Assembly (NCBI RefSeq): GCF_013032445.1
Contig: NZ_WQCA01000001.1
Coordinates: 124,001 to 188,000, forward strand
Length of the DNA: 64,000 nt
Origin: Ruegeria arenilitoris
GTDB taxonomy: Bacteria > Pseudomonadota > Alphaproteobacteria > Rhodobacterales > Rhodobacteraceae
Direction: 5' to 3'
Positions 35,569 through 43,411 of the stretch are shown here, piece by piece. Both the position numbers and the translations under genes were made by a program. The number at the start of each line of letters is the position of its first letter. Position 1 is the first letter of the stretch. Below the pieces are notes generated by a model. That model did not search any database, was not told where the DNA came from, and saw only the letters and a list, made by a program, of their open reading frames with translations.

Positions 35569-35748
35569 CTATAGGTTCATTCGTCCGTTGGACATGAAAT
35601 CACTTAAGTCGTGACCTTCGCGCGACCTAAGAACCACACGGTCGGAGCTTTGCCTCTCGCCGATTGTCTTAGCTAAAAACACGGGCGCATTGCCCACGTA
35701 TATACGACTAAGCGTCCATAACTCAGACGGGTCAGCGCACACTGCCAT
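35569..35748 (-). CDS. Possible 59-aa protein downstream of the Wzy-like gene
   Basis: An open frame begins MAVCADPSELWTLSRIYVGN, continues with VFLAKTIGERQSSDRVVLRSREGHD and ends with RMNL. It starts eight bases after the Wzy-like stop on the same strand. The composition looks protein-like, but there is no clear ribosome site and no known motif. It could be chance. The rest of the 35500-35756 gap shows nothing. Confidence 0.3.
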   Translation of the reverse strand: MAVCADPSELWTLSRIYVGNAPVFLAKTIGERQSSDRVVLRSREGHDLSDFMSNGRMNL

Positions 35749-35756
35749 CTGCGCGG

Positions 35757-36881
35757 TTAAGTACCGAATTTACCGAGGTGATTTGGATGAAGGATGCGAC
35801 TGGTTTTTCGGTCTGGCATAGGGCGTTGTGCGTAGTAGCGCACGGCTAACAAATAAACGAACAGCGGCACCTTGTGGCGTAAACCGACGCCGGGTGTATA
35901 AGATGAGATGCCAAACACAATATGGCAAATCAAAATAGCTGAGATCGCCACAAACAATGGCGCCAGCCTTAGCTTCCAGCACAAAAAGACGCACAACACG
36001 GAGAAGAGAGCACTGATCGCACCTATGGCTAGCGAAATCGCTCCCGTGTTGGGCGCAAAGAAAGGGAACGTGAATTGTAGTATGGACAGAGCCACACCTG
36101 TCGGATGATATGGAAAACCAACATAGAACAGCCATCCAGCGTAGGACGTATCACCCCTCTCCGTGGCAATTCTGAGCTTTGATTCTACAGCTGACAATGC
36201 GGCGTCAGGCCCAGAAAAAATGTAGGCCTTGGAAACTGACGCAGCGAACAAGTCCCAATACACGAAGAACAGCAAGGCCGCCGAAAGAAACGCTATCAAA
36301 ACCAGTTTGAGATTGCGTAAAAAAATCGAGGCTACAAAAAGGTTGCCTGGGTGCGCCAACACGAGCGTAAAGAACGCGGCGACCGCAAGCACAGACGATC
36401 GAACCGATTTTGCGGGCGACCGCAGGAATGATGGCGGATTCATGGAAATGAAAGCAATATAGATCGCCAAAATGCAGTAGGTCCACTCGCCCATCCCGCT
36501 GGCTGTCTGATAAGCGGTATACGTCAGCGCGATCACGAAAAAGATGTTCTTCCTAAACATCCCAGCCATATCAAAGCACTGCTTATGTAACTTAAAAGCA
36601 AGCCATCCGAACAAGACAGGCCACAACGGACCCAAAACTGTGCTCATTGAGCCTAAAACGTATGTGTGAATACGATCACCACACAGCGATAGGCTGAATT
36701 GACACGAATTAGCTGTTTCGACATAGGCAATTGTGTCAGCCACAGGACCAATAAAAACCCCAGCTGCCGCCAGCAACTGGACCAGGAGTGCGGCGAGGAC
36801 AATCAGGATGAGTCTTGCACTCACAACAAAGTTCTGAGCTGCCAGATAAGTCATGAAGGCGGCCACATATCCGAAAGCCAT
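35757..36881 (-). CDS. Multi-pass membrane protein, EpsG/Wzy-like polysaccharide polymerase candidate
   Basis: A protein of about 374 residues with roughly ten hydrophobic segments. The pattern DTIAYVETANSCQFSLSLCGDRIHTYVLGSM in a loop after the second helix, with Tyr and charged residues in extracytoplasmic loops, resembles EpsG/Wzy polymerases, as do the late loop YAGWLFYVGFPYHPTG and the basic C-tail. The ATG at 36881 is used; the open frame goes on to TTG at 36896. Neither has a good ribosome site. There are no glycosyltransferase or flippase genes nearby, and base composition differs from the flanks. Assignment to a polymerase family is tentative. Confidence 0.6.
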   Translation of the reverse strand: MAFGYVAAFMTYLAAQNFVVSARLILIVLAALLVQLLAAAGVFIGPVADTIAYVETANSCQFSLSLCGDRIHTYVLGSMSTVLGPLWPVLFGWLAFKLHKQCFDMAGMFRKNIFFVIALTYTAYQTASGMGEWTYCILAIYIAFISMNPPSFLRSPAKSVRSSVLAVAAFFTLVLAHPGNLFVASIFLRNLKLVLIAFLSAALLFFVYWDLFAASVSKAYIFSGPDAALSAVESKLRIATERGDTSYAGWLFYVGFPYHPTGVALSILQFTFPFFAPNTGAISLAIGAISALFSVLCVFLCWKLRLAPLFVAISAILICHIVFGISSYTPGVGLRHKVPLFVYLLAVRYYAQRPMPDRKTSRILHPNHLGKFGT

Positions 36882-37547
36882 TAATCCGAAAGACAACCGC
36901 CCAACCTATCCTGAATTGTCTGCTGTTGACGAATGAAATGATCCGCCAAGTCATTAGTGGCAATGATCTCGATTGGCAAATCCAATATGATGCTCGTGGA
37001 GATTGCCGCCTATGTCCTGCTGGTGCTGGCGTAACTGTCCGATCCCAGGGGAGCCCCGCGCATAAAACGATCGTTTAAAACGCCTCGAGGCGGCGCGACA
37101 TAAACACTGGATACGCTCAATCGGGGAATCTGCCTAGATGCCGGTCTGGCCCAATAACATCCCTCTCGACCTACAGTGCAAAATGCGGGCTCGCGATGCG
37201 GAGGATAGGGAATCCACCGTGCGCACCTAGGCCAAGACTCACAAGTTGCGCTTCAAGGTGCGGTATGTGGATCTGAGACGGGCGATAGCAACGCTGGACA
37301 GCTTTCGTTTTACGGCTGGATAGCAGGACAGTTGGATTCGGATCAAAGAATGGATGGAAAGTTACGGTGTCCCGGCGGCCTCAAAACTATCGACCCGGCC
37401 GGAGCTCACCAGTTTCAGATATTAGGCCTTCAGGTCAAAAAACCGGTTGATACAAACATCTATGTCAAACTCTGCAAAAGTCTTATCACACTAAAACCTG
37501 CGCCTGATCCGGAGTGAGGTCAACCGAAGAACGCGCCAAAATACCTA
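36882..37547. other. Gene-free, apparently decayed region
   Basis: About 670 bases with no supportable gene. Short frames are present, such as MPVWPNNIPLDLQCKMRARD starting at 37138 and stopped at a TAG near 37228, continuing in frame as KTHKLRFKVRYVDLRRAIA and stopping again at 37320. This reads like remnants of a gene with in-frame stops. A 61-aa frame (37332-37517) has no ribosome site or motif. No tRNA, transposase or attachment site could be seen. Confidence 0.4.
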
Positions 37548-37624
37548 ATGTAAATCTTTTTCACATCACCCCCTTGCAACGGGCTGCGCGCTCCCCATCT
37601 TAACAATGTGAAAACGATTTACAT
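37548..37624. promoter_or_regulatory. Pair of inverted 19-bp operator-like sites around a promoter
   Basis: Left arm ATGTAAATCTTTTTCACAT (37548-37566) and right arm ATGTGAAAACGATTTACAT (37606-37624) are inverted copies matching at 18 of 19 positions, 39 bases apart. Each arm is itself an imperfect palindrome with half-sites ATGTrAA / TTyACAT. TTGCAA (37574) and TTAACA (near 37600) between them could be -35 and -10. The right arm ends 18 bases before the DUF2852 start codon. A dimeric repressor or activator binding both sites is the obvious reading. Confidence 0.6.
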
Positions 37625-37642
37625 AAACCCCGGAGACCAACA

Positions 37643-38065
37643 ATGACTGCACTATCCGACCCCGCCGTCCCTGAAAATCCGGGATGGCTGCACCGTATCG
37701 AAGCCTGGCTTGACGACAAGGGCAAAGGCGCCTGGATCGCCGTTATGGTCCTTGGGTTCATCTTCTTCTGGCCCGTCGGCCTCGCCCTTCTGGCTTATAT
37801 GATCTGGAGCAAACGCATGTTCAGCAAATCCTGCAGCCGTCGCAAATCCTGGCACAGCCACATGAGCGCCATGAAGCCCTCGGGCAACAGCGCGTTTGAC
37901 GCCTATAAGTCCGATACGCTGGCACGGCTGGAGCGTGAGCAGCAAGACTTCGAGGCCTTCCTGCGTCGCCTGCGCGAAGCAAAGGACAAGGCAGAGTTCG
38001 ACCAGTTCATGGATGAACGCGCCCGCGAAAACCGCGATGAGGCCGAAAACGGCGAACGCGCCTGA
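37643..38065 (+). CDS. DUF2852 membrane protein
   Basis: A 140-aa protein. One transmembrane segment (GAWIAVMVLGFIFFWPVGLALLAYMIWSKRM, about 29-59) is followed by a basic, His/Ser-rich stretch and a charged helix (LARLEREQQDFEAFLRRLREAKDKAEFDQFMDERA) with coiled-coil character. This is the DUF2852 family, common in alphaproteobacteria, with no defined role. CCGGAGA precedes the ATG. The paired inverted sites upstream suggest tight regulation. A perfect hairpin and then an RDD gene follow. Confidence 0.88.
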   Translation: MTALSDPAVPENPGWLHRIEAWLDDKGKGAWIAVMVLGFIFFWPVGLALLAYMIWSKRMFSKSCSRRKSWHSHMSAMKPSGNSAFDAYKSDTLARLEREQQDFEAFLRRLREAKDKAEFDQFMDERARENRDEAENGERA

Positions 38066-38075
38066 TCCAACCTTG

Positions 38076-38100
38076 CCCTGTCCCGCCTTTCGGGACAGGG
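38076..38100 (+). terminator. Intercistronic hairpin after DUF2852 gene
   Basis: CCCTGTCCCG-CCTTT-CGGGACAGGG, a perfect 10-bp stem starting 10 bases after the stop. No T-tract follows, so it may act as a partial terminator or an mRNA-stabilising element ahead of the RDD gene. Confidence 0.55.
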
Positions 38101-38131
38101 TAAACCCATTCAACGACGTGGAATATTCTGA

Positions 38132-38563
38132 ATGACCCACCTGCCCGATCCAGACAGCCAACCCGAGTTTTACCAATCGGTGGCAACCAAACGCTTTGTC
38201 GCATGGCTCTTTGACATCGCCTTTATCTCGCTGCTGTGCATCGTGCCGGTATTTCTGACATTTGGCGCGGGACTGTTCTTTCTGCCGCTGATCTATGGCG
38301 TCATCAGTTTCGTCTACCGCGTCGTCACGATCAGCAACGGATCGGCAACGCTGGGGATGCGCTTCATGGGCATCGAACTGCGCGACGCCTTTGGTGCCCG
38401 CATGGACATGGGCAAGGCCGTGGTTCACACCGCTGGGTATTTTGTCAGCATGGCGTTTTTTGTGGTCCAGATAATCTCGGTCATCATGATGCTGACCAGC
38501 GCGCGTTGCCAGGGTCTAACCGATGCGTTCCTTGGTACGGTGATGATCAACCAGCGGGCATAA
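38132..38563 (+). CDS. RDD-family membrane protein
   Basis: A 143-aa RDD protein. TKRFVAWLFDIAFISLLCIVPV holds the Arg and the Asp (FD) typical of the family. Three hydrophobic segments are present, with NGSATLGMRFMGIELRDAFGARMD in the loop carrying the second conserved Asp. Some RDD members are ion antiporters, most are undefined. It lies 66 bases after the DUF2852 gene. Transport activity is not implied by this sequence alone. Confidence 0.88.
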   Translation: MTHLPDPDSQPEFYQSVATKRFVAWLFDIAFISLLCIVPVFLTFGAGLFFLPLIYGVISFVYRVVTISNGSATLGMRFMGIELRDAFGARMDMGKAVVHTAGYFVSMAFFVVQIISVIMMLTSARCQGLTDAFLGTVMINQRA

Positions 38564-38638
38564 TAATCAACCAATTGAATCACTTGGCGGCATGGGGAAC
38601 CGTTGCTATCATCGGTTCTCAGGAGACGCGGAAACTTC

Positions 38639-39463
38639 ATGCGACACACGCTGCCAATTGCGCCGCAGTTCTATGTGACGGCCCCCCAGCCTTGCCCTTA
38701 CCTTGAGGGCAGGATGGAACGCAAGCTGTTCACGGCCCTGCAAGGTGAAGGGGCCGATCAGCTGAACAACTCACTGTCGCAACAAGGGTTTCGCAGGTCT
38801 CAGAACGTGCTCTACCGCCCGTCTTGCACCGATTGCGCTGCCTGTCTGTCCGCACGCATAGATGTCTCGGCCTTTCGTCCCAGCAAAAGTCAAAAACGCG
38901 CCGCGAAGCGGAATTCCTATCTGCAGCGCCGGGCGAACTCGCCCTGGGCTACAGATGAGCAGTATGAGCTGTTCCGCCGCTATCTTGATACCCGTCACGC
39001 CGATGGCGGTATGGCGGACATGGACGTCTTCGAATTCGCTGCGATGATTGAGGAAACACCAATCCGCAGCCGCGTTGTCGAATATGCCGACCCCAAGACC
39101 GGAGAATTGATTGCTGTCAGCCTGACCGACGTACTGGATGACGGGCTGAGCATGGTCTATTCATTCTACGATCCGGAACAGCCTCAGAACTCTCTGGGCA
39201 CGTACATGATCCTCGACCACATCGACATCGCGCGCGAGGCTGGTTTGCCTTACGTCTATCTCGGTTACTGGGTGCCCGGCAGCCCAAAGATGGGTTACAA
39301 AGCACGGTTTTCTGGCCTTGAGGCCTACATGCAGGGTAACTGGACCCGTGTCGACAATCCGGCCGCATTGGCCGAGGCCAGCCATCACCCCCTGTCGACA
39401 GCACCGATCGCCGAGCAGGTCGCGGGCATCCAACTGCCCGACCGTCACCCGACCAAGGGCTGA
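38639..39463 (+). CDS. bpt: Arginyl/leucyl-tRNA--protein transferase (ATE/Bpt type)
   Basis: A 274-aa aminoacyl-tRNA protein transferase of the N-degron pathway, adding leucine (Bpt) to N-terminal Asp/Glu. The N-domain has [19 protein letters not shown] and [27 protein letters not shown] with the conserved Cys cluster. The C-domain has [25 protein letters not shown] and [22 protein letters not shown]. The ATG at 38639 gives [17 protein letters not shown], the normal start. A VOC gene follows five bases later. Confidence 0.93.
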   Translation: MRHTLPIAPQFYVTAPQPCPYLEGRMERKLFTALQGEGADQLNNSLSQQGFRRSQNVLYRPSCTDCAACLSARIDVSAFRPSKSQKRAAKRNSYLQRRANSPWATDEQYELFRRYLDTRHADGGMADMDVFEFAAMIEETPIRSRVVEYADPKTGELIAVSLTDVLDDGLSMVYSFYDPEQPQNSLGTYMILDHIDIAREAGLPYVYLGYWVPGSPKMGYKARFSGLEAYMQGNWTRVDNPAALAEASHHPLSTAPIAEQVAGIQLPDRHPTKG

Positions 39464-39468
39464 GCCCC

Positions 39469-39858
39469 ATGCGCCAGAGCCTCTTTGCCGTCACCCTTGT
39501 GGTGCCAGACTACGACGCCGCCATCGCGTTCTACACCCGGACACTGAACTTCACGCTGACGCAAGACATCGATCTGGGGGACGGTAAGCGCTGGGTGCTT
39601 GTGACACCCCCGGGTGCGGTTAGTGGATCCCTGTTGCTGGCCCGGGCTGACGGCCAGAACCAGATCGCTGCCGTGGGCAACCAGACCGGAGGCCGCGTGG
39701 GTTTCTTCCTGCAAACAGATGACTTCGACCGCGACCACGCCGCAATGCGGGCCAAAGGAGTCCACTTTGAAGAAGACCCAAGACACGAAGCCTACGGCAC
39801 GGTCGCTGTCTGGCGCGACCCGTTCGGAAATCGCTGGGATTTGATCCAGTTCACCTGA
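39469..39858 (+). CDS. VOC-family protein (glyoxalase/dioxygenase fold)
   Basis: A 129-aa single VOC module. It begins with the strand FAVTLVVPDYDAAIAFYTRTLNFTLTQD, then LLLARADGQ, RVGFFLQTDDFDRDHAAMRAKGVHFEEDPRHEAYGTVAVWRDPFGNRWDLIQF. The last Asp-Pro-x-Gly-Asn pattern is family-typical. A metal site is not obvious: the usual His in the first strand is replaced. It may bind a ligand rather than catalyse. Coupled to bpt by close spacing. Confidence 0.88.
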   Translation: MRQSLFAVTLVVPDYDAAIAFYTRTLNFTLTQDIDLGDGKRWVLVTPPGAVSGSLLLARADGQNQIAAVGNQTGGRVGFFLQTDDFDRDHAAMRAKGVHFEEDPRHEAYGTVAVWRDPFGNRWDLIQFT

Positions 39859-39864
39859 TCCGTC

Positions 39865-39891
39865 CTTCATCTGGCCAAAATTATCTCGGGG
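39865..39891 (+). repeat. Dispersed extragenic core element (copy D)
   Basis: CTTCATCTGGCCAAAATTAT, then CTCGGGG, six bases after the VOC stop. It is the same core as at 19342 and 19477 (inverted pair) and 55579. It is placed directly after a stop codon, as the others are. Confidence 0.7.
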
Positions 39892-39945
39892 TTGAATTGG
39901 CCGCAGGTCAAGAAGGGGCTTGACCCTTCCCCAAAGCACCAAAGC

Positions 39946-39969
39946 AAAGGGGGCCAAACGGCCCCCTTT
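39946..39969. terminator. Strong terminator at end of TRAP operon
   Basis: AAAGGGGGCC-AAAC-GGCCCCCTTT, a perfect 10-bp stem, flanked by T on the right. It lies 22 bases after the dctM stop (minus strand) and about 90 bases after the VOC gene, so it may serve both directions. Confidence 0.8.
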
Positions 39970-39991
39970 TCCATTGGATCACAGCAACATA

Positions 39992-42346
39992 TCAGTTCGG
40001 GATCAGATCCGGCACAATGGTTACAATCGACGGGAAGAACCACAAGATCGCAATCCCCACGACCTGAATGATCACAAAGGGTACGATGCCGCGGTAGATA
40101 TGACCGGTCGTGACCTCTTTTGGTGCGACCCCTCGCAAGTAGAACAGCGCAAAGCCGAACGGAGGTGTCAGGAACGAGGTCTGCAGGTTCACCGCCACCA
40201 TGATCGTCACCCATTTTGGATCGAACGACCCGCCATAGATCACCGGACCTACGATGGGGATCACGATGTAGATGATCTCGAGGAAGTCCAGCACGAACCC
40301 AAGAATGAACAGCACCAGCATCACGATCAGGAAGACAGTGAACTCATTGTCGAAGCTCTTGAGGAACTGCTGGATATAGTGTTCCCCACCGAACGAGATC
40401 ACTACTAGGTTCAACAGCTGCGAGCCGATCAGGATGGTAAACACCATCGAGGTCACCTTGGCCGTCTCGCGCACCACCGGGGTCAGAACCCCGCTGGAGA
40501 ACAGAACCCAGCAGGCATAAATCAGGCCGAACAACGCATACAGATACGCCGCATAGGACAGAATAAAGGCGATCCAGGTCTCAACCGAGACGTTGCCCTG
40601 ATTGACGCGCAGGTCAAAGTTCACACCCAGCACCAGACAGATGATGACGGCAAAGGTCGACCAGATGATCACCTTGCCCGAACGTTCCTGATCCTGCAGC
40701 TTACGATAGGCCGCCAGCATGATCGCTCCGCCCGCGCCCAGCGCCGCCGCCGGTGTTGGGTTGGTAACCCCACCAAGGATCGAACCAAGCACTGCGATGA
40801 TCAGGACCAGCGGTGGGAAGACCACCCGGATCAGATCGTTGCTCGAACACCGTATCGCAGCCTCTTTGGCCCCATAGATGGCCAACGCAAACGGCAGCGC
40901 CAGCAACAGGAACGTGGCCCCTGACGAAGTTGTCGGCGCGATCAACACCAAATCCACCAGCAACATCAGCAACAGGCCAATTGTCCCAAGGATAAGTGGC
41001 TGTGGCGATTTCGACGGTGCGATACCACGCCCCATGAGCAGTGTCAGACCCAGCATCACTACGACCACCGCAACACCATTGCCGATCGGAGCAGCCGCCG
41101 CAATCTTGGCTTCTTGTGCTGCGGCCAGCTCTTCCTCACTCAGGCGCGTGGACGCGGCAGTTCCACCGGCAGCGTCGATGGCTTCTTGCTCGGCTACGGC
41201 CTGATCCCACGCGGACTGACCATGCAGTTCGATCATCGACGCTTTGCACTCTGCAGACACGTTGGTGCGCAACGAGGCGCCGGCACCAATATCCGAGAAG
41301 GCGGACACGTTAATGTTCTGGCTACCAATCACACCCGCACTGCCCAGCATGACTGCACCCACGATCAGCGCAACCGGCGCACCCAGCAGCCAGGTCAGAC
41401 CTTCGGCGCGGGTGATCGGCTCACCACTGCCGCCTGACATCTCGACCGCCGGAGCTTTTTCGGGGTTCAGCAACGCATAGCCAAAGGCATACAGCGCATA
41501 GAGCAATGCCAGCATAATCCCCGGCAGCAGCGCCGCCTGAAACAGCGTGCCGACCGAGACCACCGCAGGTTCACCCAGATAGGTCAGCGCGTCGGTACAC
41601 CCGGCCTCAACCGCCCGGGTTTCCTGTGCGGTAGAATACAGATCACCAGCCAGCGTCCCAAGCAGAACGATCACGATCGAGGGCGGAATGATCTGCCCCA
41701 ACGTACCCGACGCGGCGATCACACCAGTCGCCAGTTCCGGCGAATAGTTGTTTCGCAGCATGGTCGGCAGCGCCAGCAGGCCCATGGTCACCACTGTCGC
41801 GCCCACAATCCCGGTCGAGGCCGCCAGAAACGCCCCCACAACCACAATCGACACAGCCAGACCACCCGGCAACGGGCCAAAGACACGCGCCATCGTGGTC
41901 AAAAGATCGTTCGCGATTTTGGAGCGTTCCAGCGTGATGCCCATCAGTACGAACATCAGCACGGCCAGCAGGGTTTCGATGGATTGGCCGGCCAGAACAC
42001 GTTCGTTGATACGGTTCACGATGAACGAGACGTTGCGGTCCAGCGCGGTTTCCCAGCCCTGCACAAAGACCGGCTCGGCGATCCTGGGCAAATCCGGGTA
42101 TCGGAACGTGGACACTGTGTCAGGTTTGACCCCTGAATTGACCAGATCCCGATAGGCTTGTGATCCGGTATCAATCGCCTGATGGATCAGCAGCCCGGCA
42201 CTATCTAAAGCGGCGATGATCCCAAAGGAAATGATACCGGCGCCACCGATGGCAAAGGCCACCGGGAAGCCAGAAAGGATGCCTCCGAAAAGGCAGAAGA
42301 ATACGATAATGAGGCCTATCTCGACGCCATCAAGTCCGAATAACAT
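39992..42346 (-). CDS. TRAP transporter large permease (DctM type, 784 aa)
   Basis: The ion-coupled membrane subunit of a TRAP transporter. It begins with GVEIGLIIVFFCLFGGILSGFPVAFAIGGAG, has the family signature VPIFVLMGI-like VLMFVLMGITLERSKIANDLLTTM, and GASTGIVGATVVTMGLLALPTML. At 784 residues it is far longer than the usual 430. A soluble, Ala/Glu-rich insert (about 345-420) and extra hydrophobic segments separate the two conserved halves. It ends LDFLEIIYIVIPIVGPVIYG and a short tail. It lies 17 bases after the small permease gene. The long form is known with TakP-type binding proteins. Confidence 0.92.
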   Translation of the reverse strand: MLFGLDGVEIGLIIVFFCLFGGILSGFPVAFAIGGAGIISFGIIAALDSAGLLIHQAIDTGSQAYRDLVNSGVKPDTVSTFRYPDLPRIAEPVFVQGWETALDRNVSFIVNRINERVLAGQSIETLLAVLMFVLMGITLERSKIANDLLTTMARVFGPLPGGLAVSIVVVGAFLAASTGIVGATVVTMGLLALPTMLRNNYSPELATGVIAASGTLGQIIPPSIVIVLLGTLAGDLYSTAQETRAVEAGCTDALTYLGEPAVVSVGTLFQAALLPGIMLALLYALYAFGYALLNPEKAPAVEMSGGSGEPITRAEGLTWLLGAPVALIVGAVMLGSAGVIGSQNINVSAFSDIGAGASLRTNVSAECKASMIELHGQSAWDQAVAEQEAIDAAGGTAASTRLSEEELAAAQEAKIAAAAPIGNGVAVVVVMLGLTLLMGRGIAPSKSPQPLILGTIGLLLMLLVDLVLIAPTTSSGATFLLLALPFALAIYGAKEAAIRCSSNDLIRVVFPPLVLIIAVLGSILGGVTNPTPAAALGAGGAIMLAAYRKLQDQERSGKVIIWSTFAVIICLVLGVNFDLRVNQGNVSVETWIAFILSYAAYLYALFGLIYACWVLFSSGVLTPVVRETAKVTSMVFTILIGSQLLNLVVISFGGEHYIQQFLKSFDNEFTVFLIVMLVLFILGFVLDFLEIIYIVIPIVGPVIYGGSFDPKWVTIMVAVNLQTSFLTPPFGFALFYLRGVAPKEVTTGHIYRGIVPFVIIQVVGIAILWFFPSIVTIVPDLIPN

Positions 42347-42363
42347 AGTCTGGGTCTCCGTCC

Positions 42364-43290
42364 CTAATGTGCGCCTTCGTAGGCTTCTTCGCCCTCACCA
42401 AGGGTGTCCTTGTCGAGGTATTTTCCAATGCTGTCCGGTCCTTCCACATATTCCAGATACGACCGGTACAGGAAGGCAATCGCGTGCAGGAACACCATGG
42501 CCGCAAAGCAGATCAGCAGGATTTTGAACAGGAAGTAGGCGTTGAACCCGTTGGGGCTGAACCCGATGGTTTCCACGTTCCAGCGCAGGGCGCGCGATTT
42601 CATCACCAACCGATCCAGCGCGTCACTGGCCGAGGGTTTCGGCACGATGAGGTGCCGCCACATGAAATACCAGCCATACATCCATGTCAGCACGGCGATA
42701 GGCATCATGAACAACAACGATCCCAGCATATCGACGACGCGCTTGGCCCGGTGACTGATCCCGGCATAGACCAGATCAACACGTACGTGGCCGCCCTGAA
42801 CGAAGGTGTAGGTGCAGCACAGGCAGACAACCATCGCGTTATACAGCTTCAGCTCTTCCGCGTACCAGCTGATGTCCTGACTGAACGGAATGCCCAGACC
42901 AAAAGACATGTCCGGCCGCGCAAACACCCGCTGCATGAAGACGATAACGATTTGCTGGATCACCATCAGCAGGCCTGCCCAGGCAAAGAAGCGCCCGGTC
43001 GTGTTGGCGAACCCCTCAAGGACACGCACCATCCCCCACATGAAGCTGCGGTAATACAGCCCGATGGCGGTTAGCACCAGAAACAGGGTGAAAACCACAA
43101 AGAAGAACTCGACCGATCCACCATAGTAGACAAAGCGCATGATGGCTTCTTTGTCCGACCAGTTCAGCCAGAGTTGCGGATGCGTGATGGCGTATCCGAA
43201 ATTATAGAAGGCTTCGGCAATGTTCTGAACGAACCACACAAGTCCGTTCCACAGGCCGCCGAAGAACGAGATACCGTTTTCGTCCTGCAT
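42364..43290 (-). CDS. TRAP transporter small permease (DctQ type)
   Basis: A 308-aa membrane protein, longer than the usual 160-220. Its DctQ core contains QDISWYAEELKLYNAMVVCLCCTYTFVQGGHVRVDLVYAGISHRAKRVVDMLGSLLFMMPIAVLTWMYGWYF. An extra N-terminal part includes one or two further helices. The ATG at 43290 follows GGGGACAAC. It sits between the binding-protein gene and dctM. The C-tail is acidic. Confidence 0.9.
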   Translation of the reverse strand: MQDENGISFFGGLWNGLVWFVQNIAEAFYNFGYAITHPQLWLNWSDKEAIMRFVYYGGSVEFFFVVFTLFLVLTAIGLYYRSFMWGMVRVLEGFANTTGRFFAWAGLLMVIQQIVIVFMQRVFARPDMSFGLGIPFSQDISWYAEELKLYNAMVVCLCCTYTFVQGGHVRVDLVYAGISHRAKRVVDMLGSLLFMMPIAVLTWMYGWYFMWRHLIVPKPSASDALDRLVMKSRALRWNVETIGFSPNGFNAYFLFKILLICFAAMVFLHAIAFLYRSYLEYVEGPDSIGKYLDKDTLGEGEEAYEGAH

Positions 43291-43364
43291 GTTGTCCCCA
43301 GGTCGTATCGGTTGCACTGCTGTTATTTGCGGCTTTGTCCGAACCGCGCATGTGCAACGGGAAA

Positions 43365-43390
43365 GGTTTCCCCACTATTGCGGGGAAACC
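43365..43390 (-). other. Stem-loop between binding-protein and permease genes
   Basis: GGTTTCCCC (43365-43373) and GGGGAAACC (43382-43390) form a 9-bp stem in the 121-base gap after the dctP-type gene. Such hairpins often let the abundant binding protein be expressed above the permeases by stabilising or partly terminating the mRNA. Confidence 0.6.
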
Positions 43391-43411
43391 AGTCTAGCAT
43401 AGTTTCTGCGA

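Noticed and set aside
37332..37517. 61-aa plus-strand frame
   Set aside because: No ribosome site, no motif, and set in a region with several broken frames.
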